A stretch of DNA of 64,000 nt from the NCBI RefSeq assembly GCF_025380365.1, contig NZ_JAOCQF010000001.1:1724245-1788244 (forward strand), written 5' to 3'. The position numbers and the translations under genes are program-made. Shown here piece after piece: positions 27,238 through 36,003 of the stretch. Numbering within the stretch: position 1 is the stretch's first letter; the number at the start of each line of letters is the position of its first letter. The notes under the pieces are model-generated. The model ran no database searches, was not told where the DNA came from, and saw nothing but the letters and a program-made list of their open reading frames with translations. Source of the DNA: Albidovulum sediminis. GTDB taxonomy: Bacteria; Pseudomonadota; Alphaproteobacteria; Rhodobacterales; Rhodobacteraceae.

Positions 27238-28635
27238 ATGAAATACCAGACACAGAAAATCGCGCTCGCCTACTTCGTCGTGGCGATGGCGCTCTTTGCC
27301 GTGCAGGTCTCGCTGGGGCTTGTCCTCGGCTGGATCTATGTCGACGGCAACTTCCTGTCGGAAATCCTGCCCTTCAACATCGGCCGCATGCTGCACACCA
27401 ACAGCCTGATCGTCTGGCTGCTGCTGGGCTTCTTCGGCGCGGCCTACTATCTGCTGCCCGAGGAAAGCGAACGCGAGATCTATTCGCCGACGCTGGCCTG
27501 GATCCAGCTTGCGATCTTCGTCCTCGGCACCGCGGGCGTCGTCGTGACCTATTTCTTCAACCTGTTCGAGGGCAACTTCCTGCTCGGCAAGCAGGGGCGG
27601 GAGTTCCTTGAGCAACCGCTCTGGGTCAAGGTCGGGATCGTCGTCGCGGCGCTGATCTTCCTCTTCAACGTCTCCATGACGGTGCTGGCGGGGCGCAAGA
27701 CCGCGATCACCAACATCCTGCTGCTCGGCCTCTGGGGGCTGGCGCTGCTGTTCCTCTTCGCCTTCTACAACCCCTCGAACCTCGCGCTCGACAAGATGTA
27801 CTGGTGGTATGTCGTCCACCTCTGGGTGGAAGGCACCTGGGAACTGATCATGGCCTCGATCCTGGCCTTCCTGATGCTGAAGCTGACGGGGGTGGACCGC
27901 GAGGTGGTGGAGAAATGGCTTTACGTCATCGTCGCCGCCGCGCTCTTCTCGGGCATCCTCGGGACCGGGCACCATTACTACTGGATCGGCACGCCCGGTT
28001 ACTGGCAGTGGATCGGCTCGATCTTCTCAAGCCTCGAAGTGGTGCCGTTCTTCGCGATGATGGCCTTCGCCTTCGTCATGGTCTGGAAAGGCCGGCGCGA
28101 TCACCCGAACAAGGCGGCACTCCTCTGGAGCCTTGGCTGCGCCACGCTCGCCTTCTTCGGCGCCGGCGTCTGGGGCTTCCTGCACACGCTGCACGGGGTG
28201 AACTTCTACACCCACGGCACGCAGATCACCGCCGCCCACGGGCACCTCGCCTTCTTCGGCGCCTATGTGTCGCTGAACCTCGCGATCATCAGCTATGCCA
28301 TGCCGATCCTGAAAGGGCGCGACCCCTACAATCAGGTGCTCAACATGGCGTCCTTCTGGCTGATGTCGGGCGGCATGGTCTTCATGACCTTCACGCTGAC
28401 CTTCGCGGGCACCGTGCAGACGCACCTGCAGCGGGTGATGGGCGAGGCCTACATGGACGTGCAGGACCAGCTCTGGATCTTCTTCGCCATGCGCTTCGGC
28501 TCGGGCGTGGCGGTCGTGCTCGGCGCGGTGCTGTTCATCTACGCCGTGCTGGTCCCCCGGCGCGAGATCATCGAGCCTGGCCCGCTGGAACAGGACCGGA
28601 TCGCGCATGATCCCGACCACATGGCCGCGGAGTGA
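27238..28635 (+). CDS. norB: Nitric oxide reductase catalytic subunit NorB
   Basis: NorB reduces two NO to N2O at a heme b3-nonheme iron centre in the inner membrane. The 465-residue protein has about twelve helices and the heme-copper oxidase histidine clusters HLWVEGTWE, GTGHHYYWIG and TAAHGHLAFFG. The Glu residues of the active-site region (VEGTWELI) are present. It lacks the N-terminal cytochrome extension of quinol-type qNor, so it needs NorC. Its stop overlaps the GTG start option of norQ. Confidence 0.96.
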   Translation: MKYQTQKIALAYFVVAMALFAVQVSLGLVLGWIYVDGNFLSEILPFNIGRMLHTNSLIVWLLLGFFGAAYYLLPEESEREIYSPTLAWIQLAIFVLGTAGVVVTYFFNLFEGNFLLGKQGREFLEQPLWVKVGIVVAALIFLFNVSMTVLAGRKTAITNILLLGLWGLALLFLFAFYNPSNLALDKMYWWYVVHLWVEGTWELIMASILAFLMLKLTGVDREVVEKWLYVIVAAALFSGILGTGHHYYWIGTPGYWQWIGSIFSSLEVVPFFAMMAFAFVMVWKGRRDHPNKAALLWSLGCATLAFFGAGVWGFLHTLHGVNFYTHGTQITAAHGHLAFFGAYVSLNLAIISYAMPILKGRDPYNQVLNMASFWLMSGGMVFMTFTLTFAGTVQTHLQRVMGEAYMDVQDQLWIFFAMRFGSGVAVVLGAVLFIYAVLVPRREIIEPGPLEQDRIAHDPDHMAAE

Positions 28636-28640
28636 GAACG

Positions 28641-29447
28641 ATGGATGGAACCTTTGACCTGAAGGGGGCGGCGGACGCCCCCTTCTACCTGCCGCAGGGC
28701 GACGAGTGCGACATCTTCGCCGCCGCCTACCGCAACTGCCTTCCGGTTCTCCTGAAAGGGCCGACCGGCTGCGGCAAGACCCGCTTCGTCGCCCATATGG
28801 CCGCGCGACTGGGCCGACCGCTCTACACGGTGGCCTGCCACGACGACCTTTCCGCCGCCGACCTGATCGGGCGCTATCTGCTGAAGGGCGGCGAGACGGT
28901 GTGGGTCGACGGCCCCTTGACCCGCGCGGTGCGCGAGGGCGCGATCTGCTACCTCGACGAGGTGGTGGAGGCGAGGAAGGACGTCACCGTGGTCCTGCAC
29001 CCGCTGACCGACGACCGGCGCATCCTGCCGATCGACCGGACCGGCGAGGAGCTGGAGGCCGCACCCGGCTTCATGCTCGTCGCCTCCTACAACCCCGGCT
29101 ACCAGAACATCCTCAAGACGCTGAAACCCTCGACCCGCCAGCGTTTCGTCAGCCTCGACTTCACCTTCCCGAAGCCCGAGCACGAGATCCCCGTCGTCGT
29201 CCGCGAAAGCGGCCTTGCCGAGGACCGCGTGAAGCCCCTTGTCCGGCTCGCCAACAAGTTCCGCGCGCTCAAGGGCCAGGACCTGGAGGAAGGCACCTCG
29301 ACCCGCCTCGTCGTTTATGCGGCCACGCTCATCGCGCAAGGCATGGCGCCCGACCGCGCCATCCGCGCGGCGATGATCGAGCCGCTGACGGATGACGAGG
29401 ATACAAGGCGCGGGCTCCTCGATCTCGTCACCGCCGTTTTCGGGTGA
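28641..29447 (+). CDS. norQ: NorQ: MoxR-type AAA+ ATPase for NO reductase activation
   Basis: The 268-residue ATPase has Walker A GPTGCGKT at about 40-47, Walker B AICYLDEVVEA and a sensor region ASYNPGYQ. Together with NorD it inserts the nonheme iron (Fe-B) of NorB. The ATG at 28641 has GGAG eight bases upstream, so it is preferred over an overlapping GTG at 28632. Confidence 0.93.
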   Translation: MDGTFDLKGAADAPFYLPQGDECDIFAAAYRNCLPVLLKGPTGCGKTRFVAHMAARLGRPLYTVACHDDLSAADLIGRYLLKGGETVWVDGPLTRAVREGAICYLDEVVEARKDVTVVLHPLTDDRRILPIDRTGEELEAAPGFMLVASYNPGYQNILKTLKPSTRQRFVSLDFTFPKPEHEIPVVVRESGLAEDRVKPLVRLANKFRALKGQDLEEGTSTRLVVYAATLIAQGMAPDRAIRAAMIEPLTDDEDTRRGLLDLVTAVFG

Positions 29448-29456
29448 GGCCGGCAG

Positions 29457-31409
29457 ATGTCCGGGATCGACTTCGAGCCATGGGAACCCGAGGAAACCGT
29501 CGGGAAACTGTGGCACGCCTATGCCAGCCGTCTTGACGCGCCAAGCGTCCACGACGGAGCCCGTGTCGGCCTTTCCGAGGTCGGCGGACGGCTGGCAGTC
29601 CTTTTCCGCGGCCTCGGCGGCAGTCCGGCCGTCGAGATCAAGCCGGTGGCGCCGGAACGATCCGCGCACCGGCTGTCGCTGCGCCGCCGCCTCGGCACCG
29701 AGGCTGAGGAAACCCCGCGCGCGAGCTTCGACGGCGAGGCGTTGCGCCTGCCCGAAAGCCTGGCCGTGTTTCCGGCCGCAGAGGCGAACGCCGCGCTCTA
29801 CATCTGGTTGACGGCTGCCGCCGCCCATGCCGGCGCTCCGCGGACCGAGGATGACCCCCTTCGCGCCGACCTTGCCGCGCTGATCGCCGCGCAGGAGATG
29901 ACGCGCGCGACGCTTGCCGACACGCCGGGCTTCGCCGGCCTTCACGCCGACCTCTGCAAGGCCCATCTCGTCACCCGCCGCGTGCCGCATCTGCCCGAGG
30001 CCGAGCGGACGATGGAGGCGGTGATCCGCCACCTGCTTGGCGATCCGGCGGCCCTGTCGCCCAAGGCGGAGCGGATGCGCCGCGCGCTTGAAACCGGCGA
30101 TCTCGCCCCCTGGCGGGCACCCCGCGGCTACCGCCCCTTCCGCCCCGTGGCCCTTTGGCCGGACCTGCGCCCCCTCGCCTTCTCGGCCGCCACCGCCGTC
30201 GAGACGCGCGACACCGAGGGCGCGCCGGAACAGGGCGAGGGCCGCGCCCACCGCGCCCGCCGGCGCAAGTCCGACCAGATCGAACGCAACGACAGCTTCA
30301 TCCTGCACAAGTTCGAGGCGATCCTGTCCTGGGCCGAGTTCATCAACCTCAACCGCCGGGTCGAGGAGGACGACAATGACGATGCGAAGAAGGCCGCCGA
30401 CGACATGGACGAGATCGGCCTTGGCCAGATTTCCAAGGCGCCTGCGACGCGGCTGAAGCTGCACCTCGACCTCGCGCCCGAGGACGTGGACCGCGAGGCG
30501 CTTTCGGGCACCGCCACCTATCCCGAATGGGACGCCCGCACCGGCGCCTACCTGCCCGCCCATGTCCGCGTCCTGACCTCGGCCGTGGAGGCGAGCGATG
30601 CGGAGCCGGCGTTCCGCTCCGATCCCAGGGCGGCAAGGCGCATCCGTGCCGTCCGCCGCCAGTTCGAGGCGTTGCGCCCCGCCCGCATCCTGACCGCCGG
30701 CCACCGCGACGGGGACGAGTTGGACACCGACCGCGCGATCCGCGCCCGCGTGGACCTGCTGGCCACAGGCGAGGGCGACGACCGTGTCTGGCTCCAGAAC
30801 CGGAGCGAGAAGCGCGACCTTGCCGTGTCGATCCTTCTCGACGTCTCGCGCTCGACCGAGGCGGCGGTGCCGGGCCACGGCCACGAGGGCCGCGCCGTCA
30901 TCGACATCGAGCGCGAGGCGCTGGCTGCACTCTCCTGGGGTCTCGACGCCTGCGGCGACGATTTTGCCATCCACGCCTTTTCCTCGCTCAAGCGCGACCG
31001 CGTCTATCTCCAGACCGCCAAGCGCTTCGGCGAGCCGATGTCGGCCACGGTGGAAGCCCGCATCGCGGGGCTGAAGCCGGGCTTCTACACCCGCCTCGGC
31101 GCCGCGATCCGCCATGCCTCGGCCGGGCTTTCGCGCGAGGCGCGCAGGCGCAGACTCCTCCTCGTCATTACCGACGGCAAGCCCAACGACCTTGACCACT
31201 ACGAGGGGCGCCACGGGATCGAGGACAGCCGCAAGGCGATCGAGGAGGCGCGGCGGATGGGCCACGCCGTCTTCGGCATTACCGTGGACCGCGACGGCAA
31301 GTCCTGGTTCCCGCGGCTGTTCGGCCAGGGCGGCTATGCGCTGATCCCGCATCCCGAAAAGCTGACGCAGGCGCTGCCGCAGATCTACCGCCAGCTTGTC
31401 GGCGCCTGA
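29457..31409 (+). CDS. norD: NorD: VWA-domain protein for NO reductase activation
   Basis: The 650-residue protein ends in a von Willebrand A domain with the metal-ion site DVSRST and a later DGKPNDLDHYEG block. A long charged linker precedes it. It works with NorQ as a chaperone pair, in the manner of MoxR/VWA partners. It starts 9 bp after norQ and its stop overlaps the norE start. Confidence 0.93.
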   Translation: MSGIDFEPWEPEETVGKLWHAYASRLDAPSVHDGARVGLSEVGGRLAVLFRGLGGSPAVEIKPVAPERSAHRLSLRRRLGTEAEETPRASFDGEALRLPESLAVFPAAEANAALYIWLTAAAAHAGAPRTEDDPLRADLAALIAAQEMTRATLADTPGFAGLHADLCKAHLVTRRVPHLPEAERTMEAVIRHLLGDPAALSPKAERMRRALETGDLAPWRAPRGYRPFRPVALWPDLRPLAFSAATAVETRDTEGAPEQGEGRAHRARRRKSDQIERNDSFILHKFEAILSWAEFINLNRRVEEDDNDDAKKAADDMDEIGLGQISKAPATRLKLHLDLAPEDVDREALSGTATYPEWDARTGAYLPAHVRVLTSAVEASDAEPAFRSDPRAARRIRAVRRQFEALRPARILTAGHRDGDELDTDRAIRARVDLLATGEGDDRVWLQNRSEKRDLAVSILLDVSRSTEAAVPGHGHEGRAVIDIEREALAALSWGLDACGDDFAIHAFSSLKRDRVYLQTAKRFGEPMSATVEARIAGLKPGFYTRLGAAIRHASAGLSREARRRRLLLVITDGKPNDLDHYEGRHGIEDSRKAIEEARRMGHAVFGITVDRDGKSWFPRLFGQGGYALIPHPEKLTQALPQIYRQLVGA

Positions 31410-31960
31410 TGGACGAGGCGCGGACCCCGTTCGACGACCTTCCCGGTGACCTGATGATCTGGGTGCTGATCGTCTCGGAACTCCTTGTCTTCGGCGCGGG
31501 GCTTGCGGCCTTTCTCGCGGTGCGCCTGACCGACCCCGCCGGTTTCGCCGCAGCACAGGACCACCTCCACCGCGCCGGGGCGGGCTTCAACACGCTCGTC
31601 CTCGTCACCTCGGGCTGGCTCGCGGCCCTGGGCGCCCGCGCGGTCGAGGTCGGGCACATCGCCCGCGCCCGCTGGCAACTGGCCGCCGCCGCGGCACTCG
31701 GCCTTGTCTTCCTCGCCATCAAGGGCGTCGAATATGCCGACAAGGCGGCACAGGGGATCGGGGTGGAGACGCATCCCTTCTTCACGTTCTACTACCTCAT
31801 CACCGGCTTTCACGCGGCCCATGTCGCGGCGGGCGTCCTCGTCCTTCTTCTTGTCGCGCTCCGTGGCCGACCTCGCGAGGTCGAGGCGGGGGCCGCCTTC
31901 TGGCACATGGTCGACCTCGTCTGGGTGCTGGTCTTCCCGGTCATCTACCTGCTGCGATGA
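31409..31960 (+). CDS. norE: NorE: cytochrome c oxidase subunit III-like protein
   Basis: The 183-residue polytopic membrane protein (five hydrophobic segments) matches the subunit III family: PGDLMIWVLIVSELLVFG at the N terminus, THPFFTFYYLITGFHAAHV and a C-terminal WHMVDLVWVLVFPVIYLL. NorE is not essential for NO reduction but raises activity or stability. Its start overlaps the end of norD (TGATG). Confidence 0.92.
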   Translation: MDEARTPFDDLPGDLMIWVLIVSELLVFGAGLAAFLAVRLTDPAGFAAAQDHLHRAGAGFNTLVLVTSGWLAALGARAVEVGHIARARWQLAAAAALGLVFLAIKGVEYADKAAQGIGVETHPFFTFYYLITGFHAAHVAAGVLVLLLVALRGRPREVEAGAAFWHMVDLVWVLVFPVIYLLR

Positions 31961-32229
31961 GACATCCCTCCCCCACCCGCGCCTGGGCCACGCTCATCGC
32001 GCTTTCCGCCGGATCGACCGCACTTGCGGTCGCCGTCACCGGGGGCGGCCTGGCCGGCGCGCCGCTTGCCGCGGCGGGCGCGGCGATCCTGACGCTGGCC
32101 TGGGCCAAGGCGCGCACGATCCTGAACGCCTATCTCCGCCTTGAAGAGGCCCCGGCCTTCCGCCGCGGCTTTGGCCTGACGCTCGCGCTCTACGCGGCGC
32201 TTCTCCTCGGGCTCTACCTCGCGGGTTGA
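31957..32229 (+). CDS. norF: NorF: small membrane protein of the nor operon
   Basis: The 90-residue protein has three hydrophobic segments and the WAKARTILNAYLRLEEAP stretch, which matches the pattern of cytochrome c oxidase subunit IV/NorF-like proteins. It overlaps norE by 4 bp and is the last nor gene, followed by two strong hairpins. NorF is needed for full NO reductase activity in Paracoccus. Confidence 0.85.
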   Translation: MRHPSPTRAWATLIALSAGSTALAVAVTGGGLAGAPLAAAGAAILTLAWAKARTILNAYLRLEEAPAFRRGFGLTLALYAALLLGLYLAG

Positions 32230-32232
32230 GCC

Positions 32233-32252
32233 GCCTTCGCCGGGGCGAAGGC
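32233..32252. terminator. Hairpin downstream of norF
   Basis: A 9-bp perfect stem, GCCTTCGCC/GGCGAAGGC, with a GG loop lies three bases after the norF stop. It is followed by a second hairpin at 32270-32292, and the regulator gene converges from the other side, so this may work on both strands. No T-run is present. Confidence 0.6.
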
Positions 32253-32269
32253 TGCGAGGGGAAAGGCAT

Positions 32270-32292
32270 GCATCGGGCCCGCGGCCCGATGC
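32270..32292. terminator. Second hairpin between norF and the Crp/Fnr regulator
   Basis: GCATCGGGCC and GGCCCGATGC form a 10-bp perfect stem around CGC. It lies 23 bp beyond the regulator stop on the minus strand, so it is probably its terminator as well. Confidence 0.6.
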
Positions 32293-32315
32293 GCCGCAGG
32301 ATCCCCAGGACAGGG

Positions 32316-33020
32316 TCAGGCAGGCCGGTTCCAGGCCAGCGCCGGGTCTTCCTCGGCATAGTCGCGCAGGCGCGAGACATCGGCGATCTTCGCATGGTTC
32401 TGGTGCACGCTGACGCCGAAGCTCCTGAGCTTGGCGAATGCGCGGCTCAGGCTTTCGGGCTTCATCCCGAGGCGTCCGGCGATCAGCACCTTGTCATAGG
32501 GCAGCGTCACCGTGCAGGCGCCCTCGCGGCAGTCCGACAGTTCCAGCAGGAATTCGGCCACCCGCTGCGCCCCGGTCTGCGCCTTGAGCTGTTCGATCTG
32601 TTCCACCAGCCCGTGCAGATGGGCGAAGGTCGCGGCCAGGATCGACACCGCGATGCCGGGATTGTCCTGGAGAAGGCGCAGGACGCTGTCGGCCTCGATC
32701 CGGATCACCTCGCAGTCGGTGACGGCCTCGGCCGCGACCGGATAGACGTCATGGCGGAAGGCCACCGCCTCGCCGATGCTGCGGCCCTTGGTGAAGACGC
32801 CCACCACCGCCTCGGTGCCATTCGGGGCGATGCGGTAGAGTTTCACCCAGCCGCTGACCACGATGTAGATGGCACTCGCCCGCTCGCCCTGAAGGAAGAT
32901 GGTGGCGCCGCGGTCGAAGCTGCGCAACCGCGCCTGCGACAGGACCTGCGCCGCGATCTCCTCCGACATCCCCCGGAAAAGCGTTGCGCGGCGCGCGATT
33001 TCCATCAGTTCGGGCTTCAT
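32316..33020 (-). CDS. Crp/Fnr-family regulator (Nnr/Dnr-like)
   Basis: The 234-residue protein has a cyclic-nucleotide-type sensing domain (about 13-130), a dimer helix and a C-terminal HTH (AGRLGMKPESLSRAFAKL). It lacks the N-terminal cysteine cluster of FNR, like the NO-sensing Dnr/Nnr proteins that bind heme. A strong ribosome-binding site (AAGGAG) precedes the ATG at 33020. It lies next to the nor operon, and two TTGAC-N4-GTTAA boxes occur in the window, so it probably activates nir and nor on NO. No Fnr box is evident in its own upstream region. Confidence 0.88.
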   Translation of the reverse strand: MKPELMEIARRATLFRGMSEEIAAQVLSQARLRSFDRGATIFLQGERASAIYIVVSGWVKLYRIAPNGTEAVVGVFTKGRSIGEAVAFRHDVYPVAAEAVTDCEVIRIEADSVLRLLQDNPGIAVSILAATFAHLHGLVEQIEQLKAQTGAQRVAEFLLELSDCREGACTVTLPYDKVLIAGRLGMKPESLSRAFAKLRSFGVSVHQNHAKIADVSRLRDYAEEDPALAWNRPA

Positions 33021-33104
33021 CTGCGCTCCTTGCCTGTGCGGCGCCTCCGGGCTGCCCGCGCGCCACGGTTGACCCGAAGGCGCAGGGCAGGCTCGCCCCG
33101 CTAC

Positions 33105-34118
33105 CTACACGAAGTGCAGCAAAAGGACCACCGCATTCAGGAGCACATAGCCCACGCCGATGATGACGAGCGACCAGTTGTCGAGCGTGACGGAGGCCTC
33201 GTCGCGTTCGACATAGCGCAGCCGCAGCGACCAGATCGAGATGAAGACGGTCAGGAAGATCGCCCCGACCGCGATCAGGTTGATCTGTTCGGCCAGCGTG
33301 ATGTGGGTCGTCTCGGGCAGGCTGTCGGAAATCACGAAGGCGTTGGCAGAGGCGGCGAAGATGGAGCCCACGCCCATGCCGAAGCGCGCGTCGAGGTCGT
33401 CCGATTTCACCTTGAACGCCAGAAGGCCGAGGACGACCGCGAGGAACGAGATCCAGAACAGCTTGAAAAGCGGCGCGAAGCTTGTCCGTTCCAGCGTGAT
33501 CGGCACAGAGAAGCGGGAATAGGCTGACTCGGCCACGCCTGAGCCTTGCAGGCCGTAGTTGGTGGGATAGACGTGGTTCGCCGCGCTCGGGCGGCCAAGG
33601 CCGACCTGCCAGCCCGCCACCTCGACCGTGGGGTCGAGCGCGGTGCTCGCATCCGGCACGTAGACGAGGTTGGAGGCGTCGTACTGCGCGTCCTCGATGT
33701 CGATGGTCAGAACGTGGTTGTCGAGCGGAAATTCCCGCACGTCGAACTGCTGGTAGATCGTCCCCTGCACGCGGACGGTGGCGTAGTTGAAGCCGTTGTC
33801 GTTCAGCACCTCGGTATCCGACCGGTTGGAGATCACGCCATTCGCAAGCTCGAAGGTCTGGTCGGGGCGCACATCGGTCCCCTGCCAGCGGAACCAGATC
33901 CAGAAATCGACGTCGAAACTGCCGTCGCGCGGGGAGACATTGGTCAGTCGCAGGACATAGATGCCGGTCTGCACCTCGGTCAGGCTGTCGCCCAGCGTCA
34001 CGGCATCGGCGACCAGCGCGCCTTCAGTGGTTCCGTTCGTCTGCGCCAGACCGGGCAGCGCCGTCGCAAGCACCAGCCCCACCAGCGACAGAAACGCCAA
34101 GAAGCGTCTGAAAATCAT
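33105..34118 (-). CDS. Probable prokaryotic pentameric ligand-gated ion channel
   Basis: The 337-residue protein has a signal peptide (cleavage near LPGLAQ, about residue 26), a beta-rich extracellular domain and four membrane helices. The extracellular part carries WIWFRWQGTD and the loop REFPLDNHVLTIDIED, which resembles the Pro-loop (FPFD) of bacterial channels such as GLIC and ELIC. The M2-M3 loop region reads SLPETTHITLAEQ, similar to the LPKTPYMT part of GLIC. Helix order: 215-238, 248-272, 280-303, 314-337. No disulphide Cys-loop is present, as in prokaryotic members. Ligand and ion selectivity are unknown. An alternative is an uncharacterised membrane sensor. Confidence 0.72.
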   Translation of the reverse strand: MIFRRFLAFLSLVGLVLATALPGLAQTNGTTEGALVADAVTLGDSLTEVQTGIYVLRLTNVSPRDGSFDVDFWIWFRWQGTDVRPDQTFELANGVISNRSDTEVLNDNGFNYATVRVQGTIYQQFDVREFPLDNHVLTIDIEDAQYDASNLVYVPDASTALDPTVEVAGWQVGLGRPSAANHVYPTNYGLQGSGVAESAYSRFSVPITLERTSFAPLFKLFWISFLAVVLGLLAFKVKSDDLDARFGMGVGSIFAASANAFVISDSLPETTHITLAEQINLIAVGAIFLTVFISIWSLRLRYVERDEASVTLDNWSLVIIGVGYVLLNAVVLLLHFV

Positions 34119-34165
34119 GATTTCCCCCCTCGTGCCGCTTTCCTGCGGCCTCCCCTCGCGATCGG

Positions 34166-34195
34166 ACTATGCCCTGCGACCGTATTTTCTTTCAA
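34166..34195 (-). promoter_or_regulatory. Candidate promoter of the channel-like gene
   Basis: On the minus strand, TTGAAA (34190-34195) and CATAGT (34166-34171) are separated by 18 bp, 48-77 bp before the start codon. A 6-bp inverted repeat TCAAGC-G-GCTTGA (34192-34204) overlaps the -35 end and could be an operator. Confidence 0.5.
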
Positions 34196-34223
34196 GCGGC
34201 TTGATCGCGGGGCGCTGACGCCA

Positions 34224-34979
34224 CTAGCTGGCGTAGGCACTGCCCTCGGCGTCCAGAATGGCCTTGATCTCGCGCAGGTGCGCCTCGGCCTGGCCGGGGT
34301 AGTCGTCAAGCTCCTGCGCGGTCTTTTCGGCGATCTCGTGGCTGAGCACGCGCAGCGGCCGCCCGGTCTGGAGCGCGCGGATATAGGTCTCGGCAGCGCG
34401 CTCGAAGTAATAGAGCCGGTTGAAGGCGTCGGCCGGGTCGCGCCCGATGACAAGGACGCCGTGGTTACCCATGATCATCACCCTGATCTTCGGGTCGCAG
34501 AGCATCTTCGCACAGCGTGTCCCCTCCTCCTCGAAGGCGAGGCCGCCGTAGGCGTCATCGATCACGTAGCGCCCGTAGAACGTAGCGGTGTTCTGGTCGA
34601 TCGGCGGCAGGGTGCTGTCGGCGAGGCTCGCCAGCACGGTCGCGTGGATTGAATGGACATGCATGACGCAGCGGGCGTGCGGGCAGTGCCGGTGGATCGA
34701 CCCGTGCAGACCCCAGGCGGTGGGGTCGGGCGCATCGGGACGGTCGAGCGTGGCGGGATCGTTGGCGTCGAGCAAAAGCAGGTTCGACGCGGTGATGCGC
34801 GAGAAATGCATCTGGTTGGCGTTCATCAGGAAGCGGCTGCCATCGTCATTGACCGCCAGGCTGAAATGGTTGGCCACGCCTTCGTGCATGTTCAGCCGCT
34901 CGGTCCAGCGGAAGGTGGCGGCCAGGTCCACCCGTTCCTGCCAGTGGTCGATGTTGGCCTTCGGTCGCGTCACGCTCAT
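34224..34979 (-). CDS. Class II aldolase/adducin family protein
   Basis: The 251-residue protein shows the class II aldolase fold: NMHEGVANHFSLAVNDDG at the N terminus, the metal-binding HVHSIHATVLASL region and NHGVLVIGRD with a second histidine. Members act as aldolases, epimerases or decarboxylases on sugar-related compounds, so no substrate can be assigned. The ATG at 34979 was preferred to a position nine codons upstream because the latter adds a basic extension (PQRQGRRA). It sits beside an AEC transporter on the same strand, with 81 bp between them. Confidence 0.82.
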   Translation of the reverse strand: MSVTRPKANIDHWQERVDLAATFRWTERLNMHEGVANHFSLAVNDDGSRFLMNANQMHFSRITASNLLLLDANDPATLDRPDAPDPTAWGLHGSIHRHCPHARCVMHVHSIHATVLASLADSTLPPIDQNTATFYGRYVIDDAYGGLAFEEEGTRCAKMLCDPKIRVMIMGNHGVLVIGRDPADAFNRLYYFERAAETYIRALQTGRPLRVLSHEIAEKTAQELDDYPGQAEAHLREIKAILDAEGSAYAS

Positions 34980-35060
34980 CGCTCGTCTCCCTTGCCGTTG
35001 CGGCAAGTGTGGAACGGATCGGCCGCACTGGCCACGCCGAAAGCGACCGGTGCTGTCGTC

Positions 35061-35999
35061 TCAGGGCAGGATTGTCAGCCAGAACCACACCGTCAGGATG
35101 GCCAACCCGGTCCCGATCAGGACCGAGGAGGCCGCGACCCGCCGGGCAGCGCCGTACATCGCCGAGAAGAGGAAGGCGTTTACGCCGGGTGCGGCCGAGG
35201 CCGTGACCACCGCCGAGCGCAACTGTTCGACCGTCAGGCCGAAGACATGGCGGCCCAACCCCCAGGTGATCGCCGGATGCACCAGCAGCGACAGCGCGCA
35301 GACCATCAGGATGGTCTTCATGTCGCCTTCCGGGCGGTAGCGGACAAGCACGCCGCCAAGGCCGAACAGCGCCGCCGGCAGCGCCGCGCGCGCCATCATG
35401 CCGACCGCGGCCATGAAGGGTTCCGGCATCGGCACCCGGGCAAGGTTCACCGCCAGCCCGAGGGTGATGCCGATGACCAGCGGGTTGCGCACCAGCGACC
35501 CGCCGATCTGGCGCGCAAGCCGGCGCGCCGGAAGGCCGGTGCCATGGCTGCGAGCCAGTTCCATCGCGGTGACTCCCACCGCGTAAAGCATGGGCGCGTG
35601 GATCGAGATGATCGCGAAGTTGCCCGCCAGCGACTCGGTCCCGTAGGCGCGCTCCATGATCGGCAGGCCCAGAAGCAGCGTGTTGGAGAAGAGGCAGCAG
35701 AACCCGATGGCCACCGCATCGACGGGCGAGCGCCCGAAGAGCCGCCGCGCGCCGACATATCCCAGCCCGAAGCAGGCCATCGCCCCGGCGTAGAAGGCCG
35801 AAAGCAGGCCAAGGTCGAACTCCGCCCCCAGGTCGAGCGCGGCCATCGACTGGAACAGCAGGCACGGCACCGCGAAGTTCTGTGCGAAACGCATCACCCC
35901 GTCGACCGCATCGTCCGCGATCCAGCGCCGCCAGTTGGCGAGATAGCCGAACCCCACCAGCAGGAACACGGGCACGATGACCTCGAAAAGCGCCTGCAC
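35061..35999 (-). CDS. AEC family auxin-efflux-type transporter
   Basis: The 312-residue membrane protein has about ten hydrophobic segments. Family features include VPVFLLVGFGYLANWR at the start, a NPLVIGITLGLAVN segment in the middle and TASAAPGVNAFLFSAMYGAA toward the end. It begins with a GTG codon, preceded by GAGG from the end of the upstream MBL gene. Members export or import malonate, malate or other carboxylates, so no substrate is assigned. Confidence 0.85.
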   Translation of the reverse strand: MQALFEVIVPVFLLVGFGYLANWRRWIADDAVDGVMRFAQNFAVPCLLFQSMAALDLGAEFDLGLLSAFYAGAMACFGLGYVGARRLFGRSPVDAVAIGFCCLFSNTLLLGLPIMERAYGTESLAGNFAIISIHAPMLYAVGVTAMELARSHGTGLPARRLARQIGGSLVRNPLVIGITLGLAVNLARVPMPEPFMAAVGMMARAALPAALFGLGGVLVRYRPEGDMKTILMVCALSLLVHPAITWGLGRHVFGLTVEQLRSAVVTASAAPGVNAFLFSAMYGAARRVAASSVLIGTGLAILTVWFWLTILP

Positions 36000-36003
36000 C
36001 CGG

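Noticed and set aside
28539-31556. Long minus-strand open frame opposite norB-norQ-norD
   Set aside because: It covers three well-supported nor genes on the plus strand and shows only Arg/Gly/Ala/Val-rich composition without a domain.
33021-33104. Search for an Fnr box upstream of the Crp/Fnr regulator
   Set aside because: Only a half-site-like TTGACC was found with no matching second half, so I list no box for its own promoter.
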